The translations under genes were made by a program, and so were the position numbers. The notes beneath the pieces were generated by a model. That model saw only the letters and a program-made list of their open reading frames with translations, did no database searches and was not told where the DNA came from. A stretch of 23,687 nt of DNA from Plakobranchus ocellatus (taxonomy: Eukaryota > Mollusca > Gastropoda > Plakobranchidae): positions 3,226,639 through 3,250,325 of the forward strand of contig BLXT01006999.1 in the NCBI GenBank assembly GCA_019648995.1. Direction: 5' to 3'. The stretch's first letter is position 1; each line of letters starts with the position of its first letter. Below are positions 19,754 to 23,687 of this stretch, in pieces.

Positions 19754-21491
19754 TTTTTACCGTATTATGAAAATTAGCAAGGCCTGTCAGTTTCTGCATC
19801 CATCGAAAAGTGAAAAATGGATTTTAAAAAGACTACAAGCATCAAATTCGTTTCAGCAGCATCATTAAAAAACAAACGACAAAAAACAATAGTTATGTCC
19901 AAGCAATGTAACAACTGGAGGTAAAAAAAATACCTCACCCAACAAAACAAATACAAAATCTTCACAACATACCAACGCAGACTTAAGTTGAGAAAAAAAG
20001 AAATTCTAGAAAATAAATAAAGATCTCTAAAACATTAGCCGTAGATCATCAAGGCATCATCGAGGCCCGTGTTGCAGTAAGGAATCCAATTTCTATGACC
20101 TATTATCCTGTTGCTATCCATCTCTCGGAAAAAAAGAGATGGGTAATATCTATCTATTTTCCCAGAGACTGACTTTACTAAAACAATGGGATTATCTGAT
20201 TTTGTACCAAGAGTTAACGTAGCATGTTAACAAGTATCGTCAGCTATTCACACATAATTATACTGTGGACATGTGTATATAAACAAGGGATGGGGCGGGG
20301 CGAGCGTCAAACTCTTGCTCCTCTTTCTGCTCAAAGATTGAACCAAACTTCAAACTCAGCGCCCGCAAAGACGCTCGGCGGGATTTTTGCCAATTTATTT
20401 ACAGCTCTAGGTTTGAACTCGCATCTCTACGCGGAGTTGCAAATATTTCTTCAAAGGAAACACTCTAACCGCTGCTTTTAGCTTTGAATGGTTTCACTGA
20501 ACTTCCAGGCAAATTTTTCTTCCGTTTGAAGATGTAAGCGTTCCTGGCAGTAGCAAAAAGATATATCATTTATTGACACAGTCTTCAATAGTACGGGATT
20601 TTTTTTTTAAACCAATAAAACCACCACCACCACCACCACACAATCACCACCAACAGCAGAAGCGACAGCAACAACAACATTATTTATCAACTTTATTGGG
20701 TGAACGGATAAAATCCAAGTCGGACAATCACGTGTGTGATCGTAAGCAAGAATAAACCTCATAGCTTTAGGATTAGTTATAAGCAAGGAATAATGACGAA
20801 GGTAAAAAAATATGAAAGCCCAAGAGGCTTTCTTGAAACAGTGATATACAAAACCAAAATAGACCCGGTGCCGACACTTGTAAAATGCATTTGACTATTT
20901 TACTTCCGTTTGGCGCCACCGAACAAGGATATCAATATACACTAGAGCGCGTAGACAATCTTTACAAGAACTAGCCAAACCCATTGGTGATTATTGTTAT
21001 TGCACTTGAAGATATTCTCAAGAAAACGAAATTGCGCACCAAACATTTAATGCTGTTTTTCCCCCTTTAGCTTTGACTTGTGGCATACAAAGTTCCGAAA
21101 CATTATTGTCATTAAAATTTCTAACTGCATATTTTTTCGCCAACTTAATAAGGTTTAAATAGGGTTATGAAATGTTGTTTTGTAAATCCTTAAAACAACT
21201 TCGGGATTTTAAAATATGCTCACATAAAATGGCATGATCTAGAGAAACATATCTATATTTTGTGGATTTTATTGACGCCCCCCAAAAATGTGTATAGGCA
21301 TTACACGTTTGAGCTTAGCTCCATTATAATAAGAGTATCATAACTGTGGCGTTAATGGCGGCTCGTCAATATGACAGAGCACAATTAATTTTTTTTGGAA
21401 TTATGGGTAAGCTTACCTTAACTTTGTGTTGAAGGTCAAAAAGATCGGCTCCATCCACGTGTGATTGACTGTTCTGTCCGGCATTTTGTCC
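697..21491 (-). CDS. TRIP11: TRIP11 / GMAP-210 golgin, partial gene (14 exons; both ends outside window)
   Basis: This gene encodes a Golgi tether: a very long coiled-coil rod that in vertebrates links curved vesicle membranes (N-terminal ALPS motif) to the cis-Golgi (C-terminal Arf-binding GRAB region) and anchors IFT20 for cilium traffic. Exons run from 21491 down to 697 and splice to 1,711 open codons with matching phases. Nearly all of it is charged heptad-repeat sequence rich in E, K, Q and L, with no signal peptide or membrane segment. Identity rests on collinear blocks recalled from human TRIP11: [20 protein letters not shown] against human [36 protein letters not shown] against IDALSQKCQTLLAVLQ, and [11 protein letters not shown] against KDMEIAELKKN. 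The first two exons also resemble the human region just after the ALPS segment. Human TRIP11 is about 1,980 residues, so with its missing ends this orthologue would be longer. Another golgin is possible but unlikely given the block order. Confidence 0.9.
991..1473 (-). other. TRIP11 intron M-N, 483 bp
   Basis: A GT-AG intron (gtacag to tgtgcag) with a C-rich polypyrimidine tract beside exon N. Otherwise it is AT-rich with no recognisable element. Confidence 0.85.
1474..4646 (-). CDS. TRIP11: TRIP11 exon M, giant 3,173-nt coiled-coil exon, phase 1 to 0
   Basis: Acceptor gaaattttcag|AGGAA completes a Glu codon, and donor CAACAG|gtacag closes after 1,057 codons (peptide 556-1613). It encodes the central rod and almost all recognisable TRIP11 blocks: [11 protein letters not shown] near 564, [19 protein letters not shown] near 1283, [20 protein letters not shown] near 1363 and [15 protein letters not shown] near 1467. 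Coil breaks with Pro/Gly occur near 693-717 ([13 protein letters not shown]), 1012-1050 (a Ser/Asp-rich stretch) and 1142-1180 ([18 protein letters not shown]). Nine glutamines at 1329-1337 and an acidic GDGDDDD interrupt a conserved block. Vertebrate TRIP11 also has one very large central exon, as I recall. An alternative donor, AAG|gtgaag, 12 nt upstream would remove VKQQ in frame. The open reading frame continues upstream of the acceptor, but that part is intronic. Confidence 0.95.
4647..5982 (-). other. TRIP11 intron L-M, 1,336 bp
   Basis: A GT-AG intron (gtgagc to ttttcag). It contains the 23-bp minisatellite at 4943-5189 and several A/T homopolymers. The remainder (about 5200-5980) shows no recognisable gene or element. 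Confidence 0.85.
4943..5189. repeat. 23-bp minisatellite, about 10-11 copies, hairpin-forming unit
   Basis: The unit is gacaatagatctgatggtca plus gat. Variants change one or two bases (atctCatgg, atctAatgg), and one copy near 5036-5050 is shortened to about 15 bp. In perfect copies ATCTGA-TGG-TCAGAT forms a 6-bp inverted repeat around a 3-base loop, and most copies also contain AGATCT. It lies 300-540 nt upstream of the giant exon's acceptor in the transcript. Confidence 0.95.
5983..6285 (-). CDS. TRIP11: TRIP11 exon L, 303 nt, phase 1 to 1
   Basis: Acceptor tctcttccgaacaag|ACAAA completes an Asn codon, and donor TCTACTG|gtgagc closes after 100 full codons (peptide 455-555). The coil starts [20 protein letters not shown] and continues through [15 protein letters not shown]. 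It then gives way to a threonine/alanine-rich tail ([19 protein letters not shown]), a non-coiled linker before the giant exon. Phase 1/1 makes it a symmetric exon that could be skipped in frame. Confidence 0.93.
6286..6765 (-). other. TRIP11 intron K-L, 480 bp
   Basis: A GT-AG intron (gtaagt to gaacaag). AT-rich, no recognisable element. Confidence 0.82.
6766..6811 (-). CDS. TRIP11: TRIP11 exon K, 46 nt serine-rich micro-exon, phase 0 to 1
   Basis: Acceptor gtctacag|TCTGGC and donor GCTACAA|gtaagt bound 15 codons plus one base ([15 protein letters not shown]; peptide 440-454). This is a flexible serine-rich linker. Its length is not a multiple of three. The call depends on a perfect gtaagt donor and on restoring the phase required by exon L. 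Confidence 0.82.
6812..7498 (-). other. TRIP11 intron J-K, 687 bp
   Basis: A GT-AG intron (gtgaga to gtctacag), very AT-rich, with at least five A homopolymers of 9-15 bases between 7011 and 7295. No element was recognised. Confidence 0.82.
7499..7721 (-). CDS. TRIP11: TRIP11 exon J, 223 nt, phase 2 to 0
   Basis: Acceptor gctgtaaaag|TGGTG completes a Ser codon and donor TCTGAAG|gtgaga ends in phase 0 (peptide 365-439). After a short lead ([20 protein letters not shown]) comes a long regular coil, with [20 protein letters not shown] and later [23 protein letters not shown]-rich island in AT-rich surroundings supports coding. Confidence 0.93.
7722..8233 (-). other. TRIP11 intron I-J, 512 bp
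   Basis: A GT-AG intron (gtgaga to gtaaaag). AT-rich, no recognisable element. Confidence 0.82.
8234..8288 (-). CDS. TRIP11: TRIP11 exon I, 55 nt acidic micro-exon, phase 1 to 2
   Basis: Acceptor tttctgagcag|ATGATG and donor CAAACAG|gtgaga bound a short exon encoding [18 protein letters not shown] (peptide 347-364). It is strongly acidic, proline-terminated and not coiled coil, so it is probably a hinge. Its length is not a multiple of three, so skipping it would break the frame. The call rests on good splice signals and exact phase fit between exons H and J. Confidence 0.85.
8289..9350 (-). other. TRIP11 intron H-I, 1,062 bp
   Basis: A GT-AG intron (gtgagt to ctgagcag). Its 5' third in the transcript is a degenerate tandem array (8966-9285). 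The rest is AT-rich without a recognisable element. Confidence 0.82.
8966..9285. repeat. Degenerate AT-rich tandem array, about 47-bp period
   Basis: The motif agtactaaattcatatccac, followed by atcttaaaatataacatttt, recurs at about 8966, 9028, 9105, 9151, 9198 and 9247. The last four spacings are 46, 47 and 49 bp; earlier ones are 62 and 77 bp and include a partial internal duplication of cttaaaatataacattttcc. Copies differ mainly by substitutions and T-run length. Confidence 0.8.
9351..9518 (-). CDS. TRIP11: TRIP11 exon H, 168 nt, phase 1 to 1
   Basis: Acceptor ctctacccccag|AGTTG and donor TACACAG|gtgagt enclose 55 codons plus split codons (peptide 291-346). The coil reads [20 protein letters not shown], then [20 protein letters not shown]. 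The polypyrimidine tract is almost pure C, so the opposite strand carries long G runs at 9521-9546. Confidence 0.93.
9521..9546 (+). other. G-quadruplex-type G-run cluster at exon H acceptor
   Basis: On the plus strand, runs G5, G5 and G11 are separated by TAGA and T, enough for four G-tracts. On the transcript strand the same bases are the C-rich polypyrimidine tract immediately before the exon H acceptor. Confidence 0.7.
9739..9768. repeat. (GAT)n microsatellite
   Basis: About nine GAT units, flanked by gaagaaga. Unlike the tract at 17444, no retrotransposon-like sequence precedes it. Confidence 0.95.
10156..10276 (-). CDS. TRIP11: TRIP11 exon G, 121 nt, phase 0 to 1
   Basis: Acceptor ttccaacag|CACAAA and donor ACTAAAG|gtaatt give 40 codons plus one base (peptide 251-290). 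An alanine-rich coil ([18 protein letters not shown]) ends in a glycine/aspartate turn, GDGDGPQN, a likely break in the rod. Confidence 0.92.
10277..10744 (-). other. TRIP11 intron F-G, 468 bp
   Basis: A GT-AG intron (gttgga to ccaacag). It holds one copy of a dispersed repeat at 10440-10522. Confidence 0.83.
10440..10522 (+). repeat. Dispersed repeat, contiguous copy
   Basis: Its left half (TTGGTTTTTGTAT...ACAACAA...TGAT.TCA) matches 17092-17122 at about 75%. Its right half (GCTTTC..GG.CCTC.GTCAGGCCAGG) matches 17828-17868 at about 80%. It is GC-richer than the surrounding intron. Family unknown; strand is arbitrary. Confidence 0.7.
10745..10879 (-). CDS. TRIP11: TRIP11 exon F, 135 nt, phase 0 to 0
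   Basis: Acceptor ttgtttcag|GCAGAC and donor CAACAG|gttgga bound 45 codons (peptide 206-250): [20 protein letters not shown], then a less regular [20 protein letters not shown]. Being phase 0/0, it could be skipped without a frameshift. A 70-bp minisatellite begins about 60 nt upstream of its acceptor, unusually close to the branch-point zone. Confidence 0.92.
10940..11665. repeat. About 70-bp minisatellite, about 10 copies
   Basis: Units begin near tagctgtgc(a/g)atcatccat and end with caatggatcaacatgcaac. Starts fall near 11020, 11091, 11161, 11231, 11302, 11366, 11437, 11508 and 11579, giving a 70-71 bp period with one shortened copy. The first copy (10948) is the most diverged, and later copies share tcttcaataga in place of gttcaatgga, forming two sub-blocks. 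Confidence 0.95.
11715..12182. repeat. 36-bp minisatellite, 13 copies
   Basis: The unit is atcaactgaccaatcatgct followed by acccagctgtgcggtc. Exact 36-bp spacing is seen at 11715, 11751, 11787 and so on to 12147. The last three copies are diverged. Since 36 is divisible by three and the unit lacks stops in several frames, long open frames appear on both strands with 12-residue repeats; these are artefacts. It joins the 70-bp array through a shared agctgtgcaatcatcca core at 11649-11667. Confidence 0.95.
12781..13080. other. Intronic stretch with A-run and G-rich segment
   Basis: A run of 18 A (12801-12818) and a G-rich segment at 12998-13015 (gggg, gggg, gggggg). No gene or classified repeat. 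Confidence 0.6.
15500..15597 (-). CDS. TRIP11: TRIP11 exon E, 98 nt, phase 1 to 0 (donor uncertain)
   Basis: Acceptor aagaatcag|AGTCAG completes a Glu codon and opens 32 codons of coil ([20 protein letters not shown], then [12 protein letters not shown]; peptide 173-205). I placed the donor at CAT|gtagca, which is weak. A better consensus donor, CTG|gtgagg, lies inside at 15545|15544 and would drop 15 codons in frame. The longer form is preferred because the extra residues keep the heptad pattern. A second in-frame acceptor lies 6 nt downstream (gagtcag|CACGG). Confidence 0.75.
16470..16680. other. Unclassified segment, possibly an old interspersed repeat
   Basis: About 210 bp of more balanced composition (gtggcctttactttcgctgg, gttggcaaagaggagcgacg, ggccaggactggtctcaaat) amid AT-rich intron. 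It has no open frame and I cannot match it to a family. Confidence 0.3.
16711..16742. repeat. Perfect 11-bp inverted repeat with 10-nt loop
   Basis: Ctgaataccat at 16711-16721 is the exact reverse complement of atggtattcag at 16732-16742, separated by aatatctcta. It lies about 130 nt downstream of the exon D donor in the transcript. Confidence 0.9.
16876..17008 (-). CDS. TRIP11: TRIP11 exon D, 133 nt, phase 0 to 1
   Basis: Acceptor ttgttcag|GCAGAAG and donor CTCACAG|gtgtgt give 44 codons plus one base (peptide 129-172). The sequence is a clean heptad coil: [20 protein letters not shown] followed by [18 protein letters not shown]. Phases fit exons C and E. Confidence 0.92.
17092..17122 (+). 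repeat. Dispersed repeat, left fragment
   Basis: Matches the left half of the copy at 10440-10522 (TTGGTTTTTGTAT, GTC.ACAACAA, TGAT.TCA) at about 75% by eye. Orientation is the same. Confidence 0.6.
17262..17512 (+). mobile_element. 3' end of a non-LTR retrotransposon (LINE), decayed, with (GAT)n tail
   Basis: Two plus-strand frames together resemble the C-terminal tail of many LINE reverse-transcriptase proteins: one reads [20 protein letters not shown], the other [10 protein letters not shown] and then [16 protein letters not shown]. This recalls the family pattern GRP+.TWRR...MGK.W.EL..LA.DR..WR.FV.AL. A frameshift separates the two, so it is a broken copy. The sequence runs straight into (GAT)n at 17444-17512, as LINEs with simple-repeat 3' tails do. 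It lies antisense to TRIP11. No upstream reverse-transcriptase domain remains, so it is 5'-truncated. Confidence 0.65.
17444..17512 (+). repeat. (GAT)n microsatellite, about 23 units
   Basis: Nearly perfect, with one GAC variant. It directly follows the LINE-like sequence and is probably its 3' tail, possibly expanded since insertion. Confidence 0.95.
17828..17868 (+). repeat. Dispersed repeat, right fragment
   Basis: Matches the right half of the copy at 10440-10522 (GCTTTC, CCTC, GTCAGGCCAGG, TGGTGGG) at about 80% by eye, in the same orientation. The left half lies about 0.7 kb away at 17092. Confidence 0.65.
18444..18586 (-). CDS. TRIP11: TRIP11 exon C, 143 nt, phase 1 to 0
   Basis: Acceptor gtcaacag|CGCGTG completes a split Ala codon, and donor AAAAAG|gtagaa ends in phase 0 (peptide 81-128). 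The first half is a flexible S/G/T-rich linker with a twice-repeated GSTSGST-type motif. The second half ([17 protein letters not shown]) returns to coiled coil. The donor is slightly weak (gtagaa). Confidence 0.88.
18587..19173 (-). other. TRIP11 intron B-C, 587 bp
   Basis: A GT-AG intron (gtaaga to gtcaacag). It contains a purine-rich plus-strand region at 18960-19142 ending in (GA)n. No transposon was recognised. Confidence 0.85.
19074..19142. repeat. (GA)n microsatellite, interrupted
   Basis: GA dinucleotides with a few C interruptions, preceded by a longer G/A-only tract. On the transcript strand it is a CUCUCU-type pyrimidine tract starting about 31 nt inside the intron after exon B. 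Confidence 0.95.
19174..19339 (-). CDS. TRIP11: TRIP11 exon B, 166 nt, phase 0 to 1
   Basis: Acceptor attttgccag|AGCTTGG and donor GCAGACG|gtaaga enclose 55 codons plus one base (peptide 26-80). The product is a regular coiled coil ([20 protein letters not shown], then [19 protein letters not shown]). It aligns by eye with human [20 protein letters not shown]. The GC content is far above the flanking introns. A (GA)n tract lies about 30 nt past the donor. Confidence 0.93.
19688..19752. repeat. (AAT)n microsatellite, about 21 units
   Basis: An uninterrupted AAT tract. The preceding 100 bp is GC-richer and may be the body of an element whose tail is the AAT run, but I could not identify it. 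Confidence 0.95.
20290..20485 (-). mobile_element. tRNA-derived SINE-like element
   Basis: On the minus strand a tRNA-like head is visible. The A-box-like segment is AGCGGTTAGAGTG (about 20461-20473). A 4-bp stem TTTC/GAAA (20460-20457 with 20449-20446) closes a 7-nt loop CTTTGAA. The B-box-like segment is GAGTTCAAACC (about 20410-20420). About 50 nt separate the boxes, the usual tRNA distance. The unrelated body that follows (about 20290-20400) is GC-richer than the intron. No acceptor stem, target duplication or clear tail was confirmed, so the ends are approximate. Confidence 0.55.
20619..20640. repeat. (CCA)n microsatellite
   Basis: A short ACC/CCA run continuing into ACA/CAC and then CAA/CAG-rich sequence to about 20680. 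Confidence 0.9.
21417..21491 (-). CDS. TRIP11: TRIP11 exon A (first exon in window), 75 nt, phase 0 to 0
   Basis: Acceptor gtctttcag|GGAC and donor GTTAAG|gtaagc bound 25 codons (peptide 1-25), beginning [18 protein letters not shown] and ending LQHKVK. The S/Q/D-rich start followed by a heptad start resembles the human segment after the DFGDII region (NSDQSEICKLQNIIKELK). No earlier exon was found to the right, so the ALPS-bearing N-terminus and the promoter are outside the window. Confidence 0.85.
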
Positions 21492-22002
21492 CTGAAAGAC
21501 AAGATGGAAGGAAAATCACACACTTTATAAAACGGAATTTACAATTGAACACTCGGACGATAAATCGCTCTGAGCTTTGCGGATAGCAAATACCCAGAAC
21601 TGAAAGGGCATTTCTATTGTCTACAAGCGCAATTACATTATCGGGCGGTTTTCGAGTGTAAAACTGATACCCATGACGCTAGGGCATTTATTTACTTTAC
21701 AAGCATTTTTTTTTTATGGTTTGTTTCAAATTCAATTTTCATATAATAAAAAAGGAGGTACAGCGATTTTCAAATATTACGCTGAGGTATTATTTCAGGC
21801 TGAGATTGTACCACAGAAGTCGCTGCTAGGAGCGTAGACTCCCGGCCTGGGAGCGGAAACTCGAGAAGAGATAGACCCTACCCGGCAGGCGGCAGAAGTA
21901 CCTATGAGCTGCACAGCTCGAAGGGGTTCACGGGATAGCTGGGGCTAACCTAGATCTCTTATCTAACCCTAGGCTTCTTATCAATATGAGACCAGCGCAA
22001 AC

Positions 22003-22028
22003 ATACACACACACACACACACACACAC
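22003..22028. repeat. (CA)n microsatellite
   Basis: About 12 CA units inside the GC-richer block. Confidence 0.95.
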
Positions 22029-22251
22029 TGCAGGGCACGCCAGGCGCGACCAAAGGACCTTCTCCAATCAGCTAGCTATCTATGGGACAAAACCGGCCAG
22101 TTAAGCGGTTCAAGAGGTCTCTAACTCATTTAACTTCACAACATGGCAAGCGGCCATTGGTTCAGCTGAAAGCCCCAGTGTCCCCTGATCCTGTAATCTC
22201 CAGGGTGTTCAGTCCTGGCGTCCTGGATTCATCTACGCTAATCTAAGGGAC

Positions 22252-22289
22252 AGTAACAGCAACAGCAAGAGCAGCAGCAGCAGCAGCAC
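22252..22289. repeat. CAG-rich / (CAG)n run
   Basis: Imperfect AACAGC/AGCAGC units ending in about six consecutive CAG/AGC triplets. No open coding context was identified. Confidence 0.85.
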
Positions 22290-23241
22290 CTTCAGGCTGC
22301 CCGCGGGGTGAGGACAGACTATACGCCATTGCTCTACACAGATCCAGGTCTGCAAGCTCAAAGCCCTTCACCCACTCCCAGATCAGACAAACGATTCCCT
22401 GTGTCTGACATAACCGCGCCACGACAACCAACCAGATGATAACAATCCCGCCATTTCCCATCAAAGACGCTTCGACTTCTAAAGTATAACTTCAGAGTCG
22501 ACAGACAATTCGACAGACAATTAAATTTCAAACAAAACAAAAGACAAAAGAAAATGTATATACCATACAGCACTGACCCGATATTGAAACACACCATCGC
22601 AATACTATCTGCAAACTTTCCCAATCGCAGTTAAAGTAACTACAGTGCTCGAGTGAAAAAACCAACCAAACAAAACTAACTTCTAACTTATGTATTATGA
22701 GATCTAGCGTTAAATAACATGATCTTATCGATGCAGTAAAGCACAGAGGCTTTTAAGTACCGAATGTCACACAGCTTATAACGAATGCTGATAAGAATGA
22801 TTCAAAAACAAAATAAATATTTTTTTTTTAATTTTTAAAAATCGAGTAATTCTGTGACGTTTGAGTGTGTTCACAGCTAAACATGCAGCACGCAAAGTCA
22901 AAAGTAAAAGGCGTATCAAAAGTTTGAGTCTCAAAAGAAGGATCGGAGACAGGAATGTCAAAAAGTATAAGTAGGTATGCGCGTGTCTCTTTTTTGAAAT
23001 TATTATGACTTAGGAATCACAAAAGATGTTTCCAAATACTGAGTCTCGTGGACAAAGCACAGATCAAATGAAGCAGTGAGAGGAGAGAGAGAGAGTTCAG
23101 AACGGCGCTAAAACTCTTCATCTTCCAGAGAACAAACCGTTTTTGGAAGGACATATTTCTGACATTTAAATTATAGGCAGCAGGTCTAGGGAAACAAAAA
23201 TCATAGAGGAAGCTGAAAATGATATGTCAGATGAAAAGGAC

Positions 23242-23283
23242 TTCGAATACAGACTTAAGCTGTTCGAATACAGACTTAAGCTG
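23242..23283. repeat. 21-bp perfect tandem duplication
   Basis: Ttcgaatacagacttaagct followed by g occurs twice in succession (23242-23262 and 23263-23283) at the edge of the 84-bp array. Identical copies indicate a recent slip. Confidence 0.97.
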
Positions 23284-23687
23284 GCAGCATCGCACAGGAC
23301 ATGAACCTACACAGACAGTGGGGAGTGGACATTCGGGATACAGGCAGGCTAACATTCATCGCGGCTGTCACAATATCAGAGGCCACAGACCTACACAGAC
23401 ATTGGGAAATGGACATTCGGGATACAGGCAGGCTAACATTCACCGCGGCTGGCAGAATATCAAAGGCCACAGACCTACACAGATATTGGGAAATGGACAT
23501 TCGGTATACAGGCAGGCTAACATTCACCGCGGCTGGCAGAATATCAAAGGCCACACACCTACACAGACAGTGGGGAGTGGACATTCGGAATACAGGCAGG
23601 CTTACATTCATCGCGGCTGGCAGAATATCAAAGGCCACACACCTACACAGACAGTGGGAAATGGACATTCGGGATACAGGCAGGCTA
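23281..23687. repeat. 84-bp tandem satellite, at least 4.5 copies, continues past window
   Basis: The motif acctacacagacagtgggga recurs at 23305, 23389, 23473, 23557 and 23641, an exact 84-bp period. The rest of each unit carries gtggacattcgggatacagg, caggctaacattcatcgcgg and ctggcagaatatcaaaggcc. Copies differ by a few substitutions. As 84 is divisible by three, a 130-codon minus-strand frame with 28-residue repeats appears; I regard it as an artefact. The array is cut by the window end. Confidence 0.95.

Larger units (their letters stand above)
19340..21416 (-). other. TRIP11 intron A-B, 2,077 bp
   Basis: A GT-AG intron (gtaagc to attttgccag). It contains (AAT)n at 19688-19752, a tRNA-derived SINE-like element at 20290-20485 and a (CCA)n run at 20619-20640. 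From 20760 to 21416 nothing is recognisable. Confidence 0.85.
21830..22480. other. GC-richer block, candidate unclassified transposon remnant
   Basis: About 650 bp with composition clearly above the neighbouring intron, interrupted by (CA)n at 22003-22028. Minus-strand frames at 22243-22464 and 22358-22624 show no family I recognise and no coding signature. Confidence 0.35.
21492..23241 (-). other. TRIP11 intron upstream of exon A (partial)
   Basis: It ends at the exon A acceptor gtctttcag. I looked for an exon encoding the expected acidic segment between the ALPS motif and exon A and found none. It contains the GC-richer block at 21830-22480, (CA)n and CAG-rich tracts. From 22480 to 23241 it is AT-rich with no element recognised. 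Confidence 0.7.

Noticed and set aside
20401-20485. A functional tRNA gene (Gln-like anticodon TTG)
   Set aside because: A and B boxes and an anticodon-like arm are present, but I could not pair an acceptor stem or a full D arm. A tRNA-derived SINE head fits better.
23276-23668. 130-codon minus-strand frame with 28-residue repeats
   Set aside because: It is the 84-bp satellite read in frame. Copies differ by ordinary substitutions and there is no independent sign of translation.
1-23687. CRISPR array, bacterial defence island, prophage or other prokaryotic system
   Set aside because: The tandem arrays lack CRISPR repeat-spacer structure (whole units repeat), no prokaryotic operon or ribosome binding pattern exists, and the only gene is a spliced animal golgin.

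Overview
The window is metazoan nuclear DNA. It carries one large intron-rich gene on the minus strand, set in AT-rich introns full of poly-A/T tracts, microsatellites and minisatellites. I see no bacterial, organellar or viral gene. The repeat style and the divergence of the protein from vertebrates suggest an invertebrate, perhaps a lophotrochozoan or mollusc, but that placement is only an impression.

The gene is an orthologue of TRIP11 (GMAP-210), a giant coiled-coil golgin. Fourteen exons can be chained on the minus strand from 21491 down to 697. All introns are GT-AG and every exon phase agrees with its neighbours. Together the exons give 5,133 nt, or 1,711 uninterrupted codons. One exon (1474-4646) is 3,173 nt and supplies 62% of that coding length. 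The membrane-sensing N-terminus (ALPS motif) should lie right of 23687 and the Arf-binding C-terminus (GRAB region) left of position 1; neither is visible. Peptide numbers below (1-1711) count only the part encoded here.

Layout from right to left, which is the gene's 5' to 3' direction: 23242-23687, an 84-bp satellite preceded by a 21-bp duplication; 21492-23241, intron with a GC-richer unclassified block; 21491-18444, first three exons, with a tRNA-derived SINE-like element, an (AAT)n and a (GA)n tract in the introns; 18443-15598, introns around exon 4, with a LINE 3' end ending in (GAT)n and a perfect 11-bp inverted repeat; 15597-10745, exons 5 and 6 separated by a 4.6-kb intron holding two adjoining minisatellites (about 70 bp and 36 bp) that share a core; 10276-5983, six small or medium exons; 4646-1474, the giant exon, preceded by a 23-bp minisatellite with hairpin-forming units; 990-697, the last visible exon.

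No separate second gene, RNA gene, CRISPR array or new enzymatic system was found. The points worth a second look are repeat structure, splice-site choices and the lineage-specific polyQ/acidic insertion in the golgin. All coordinates and splice sites were worked out by eye.
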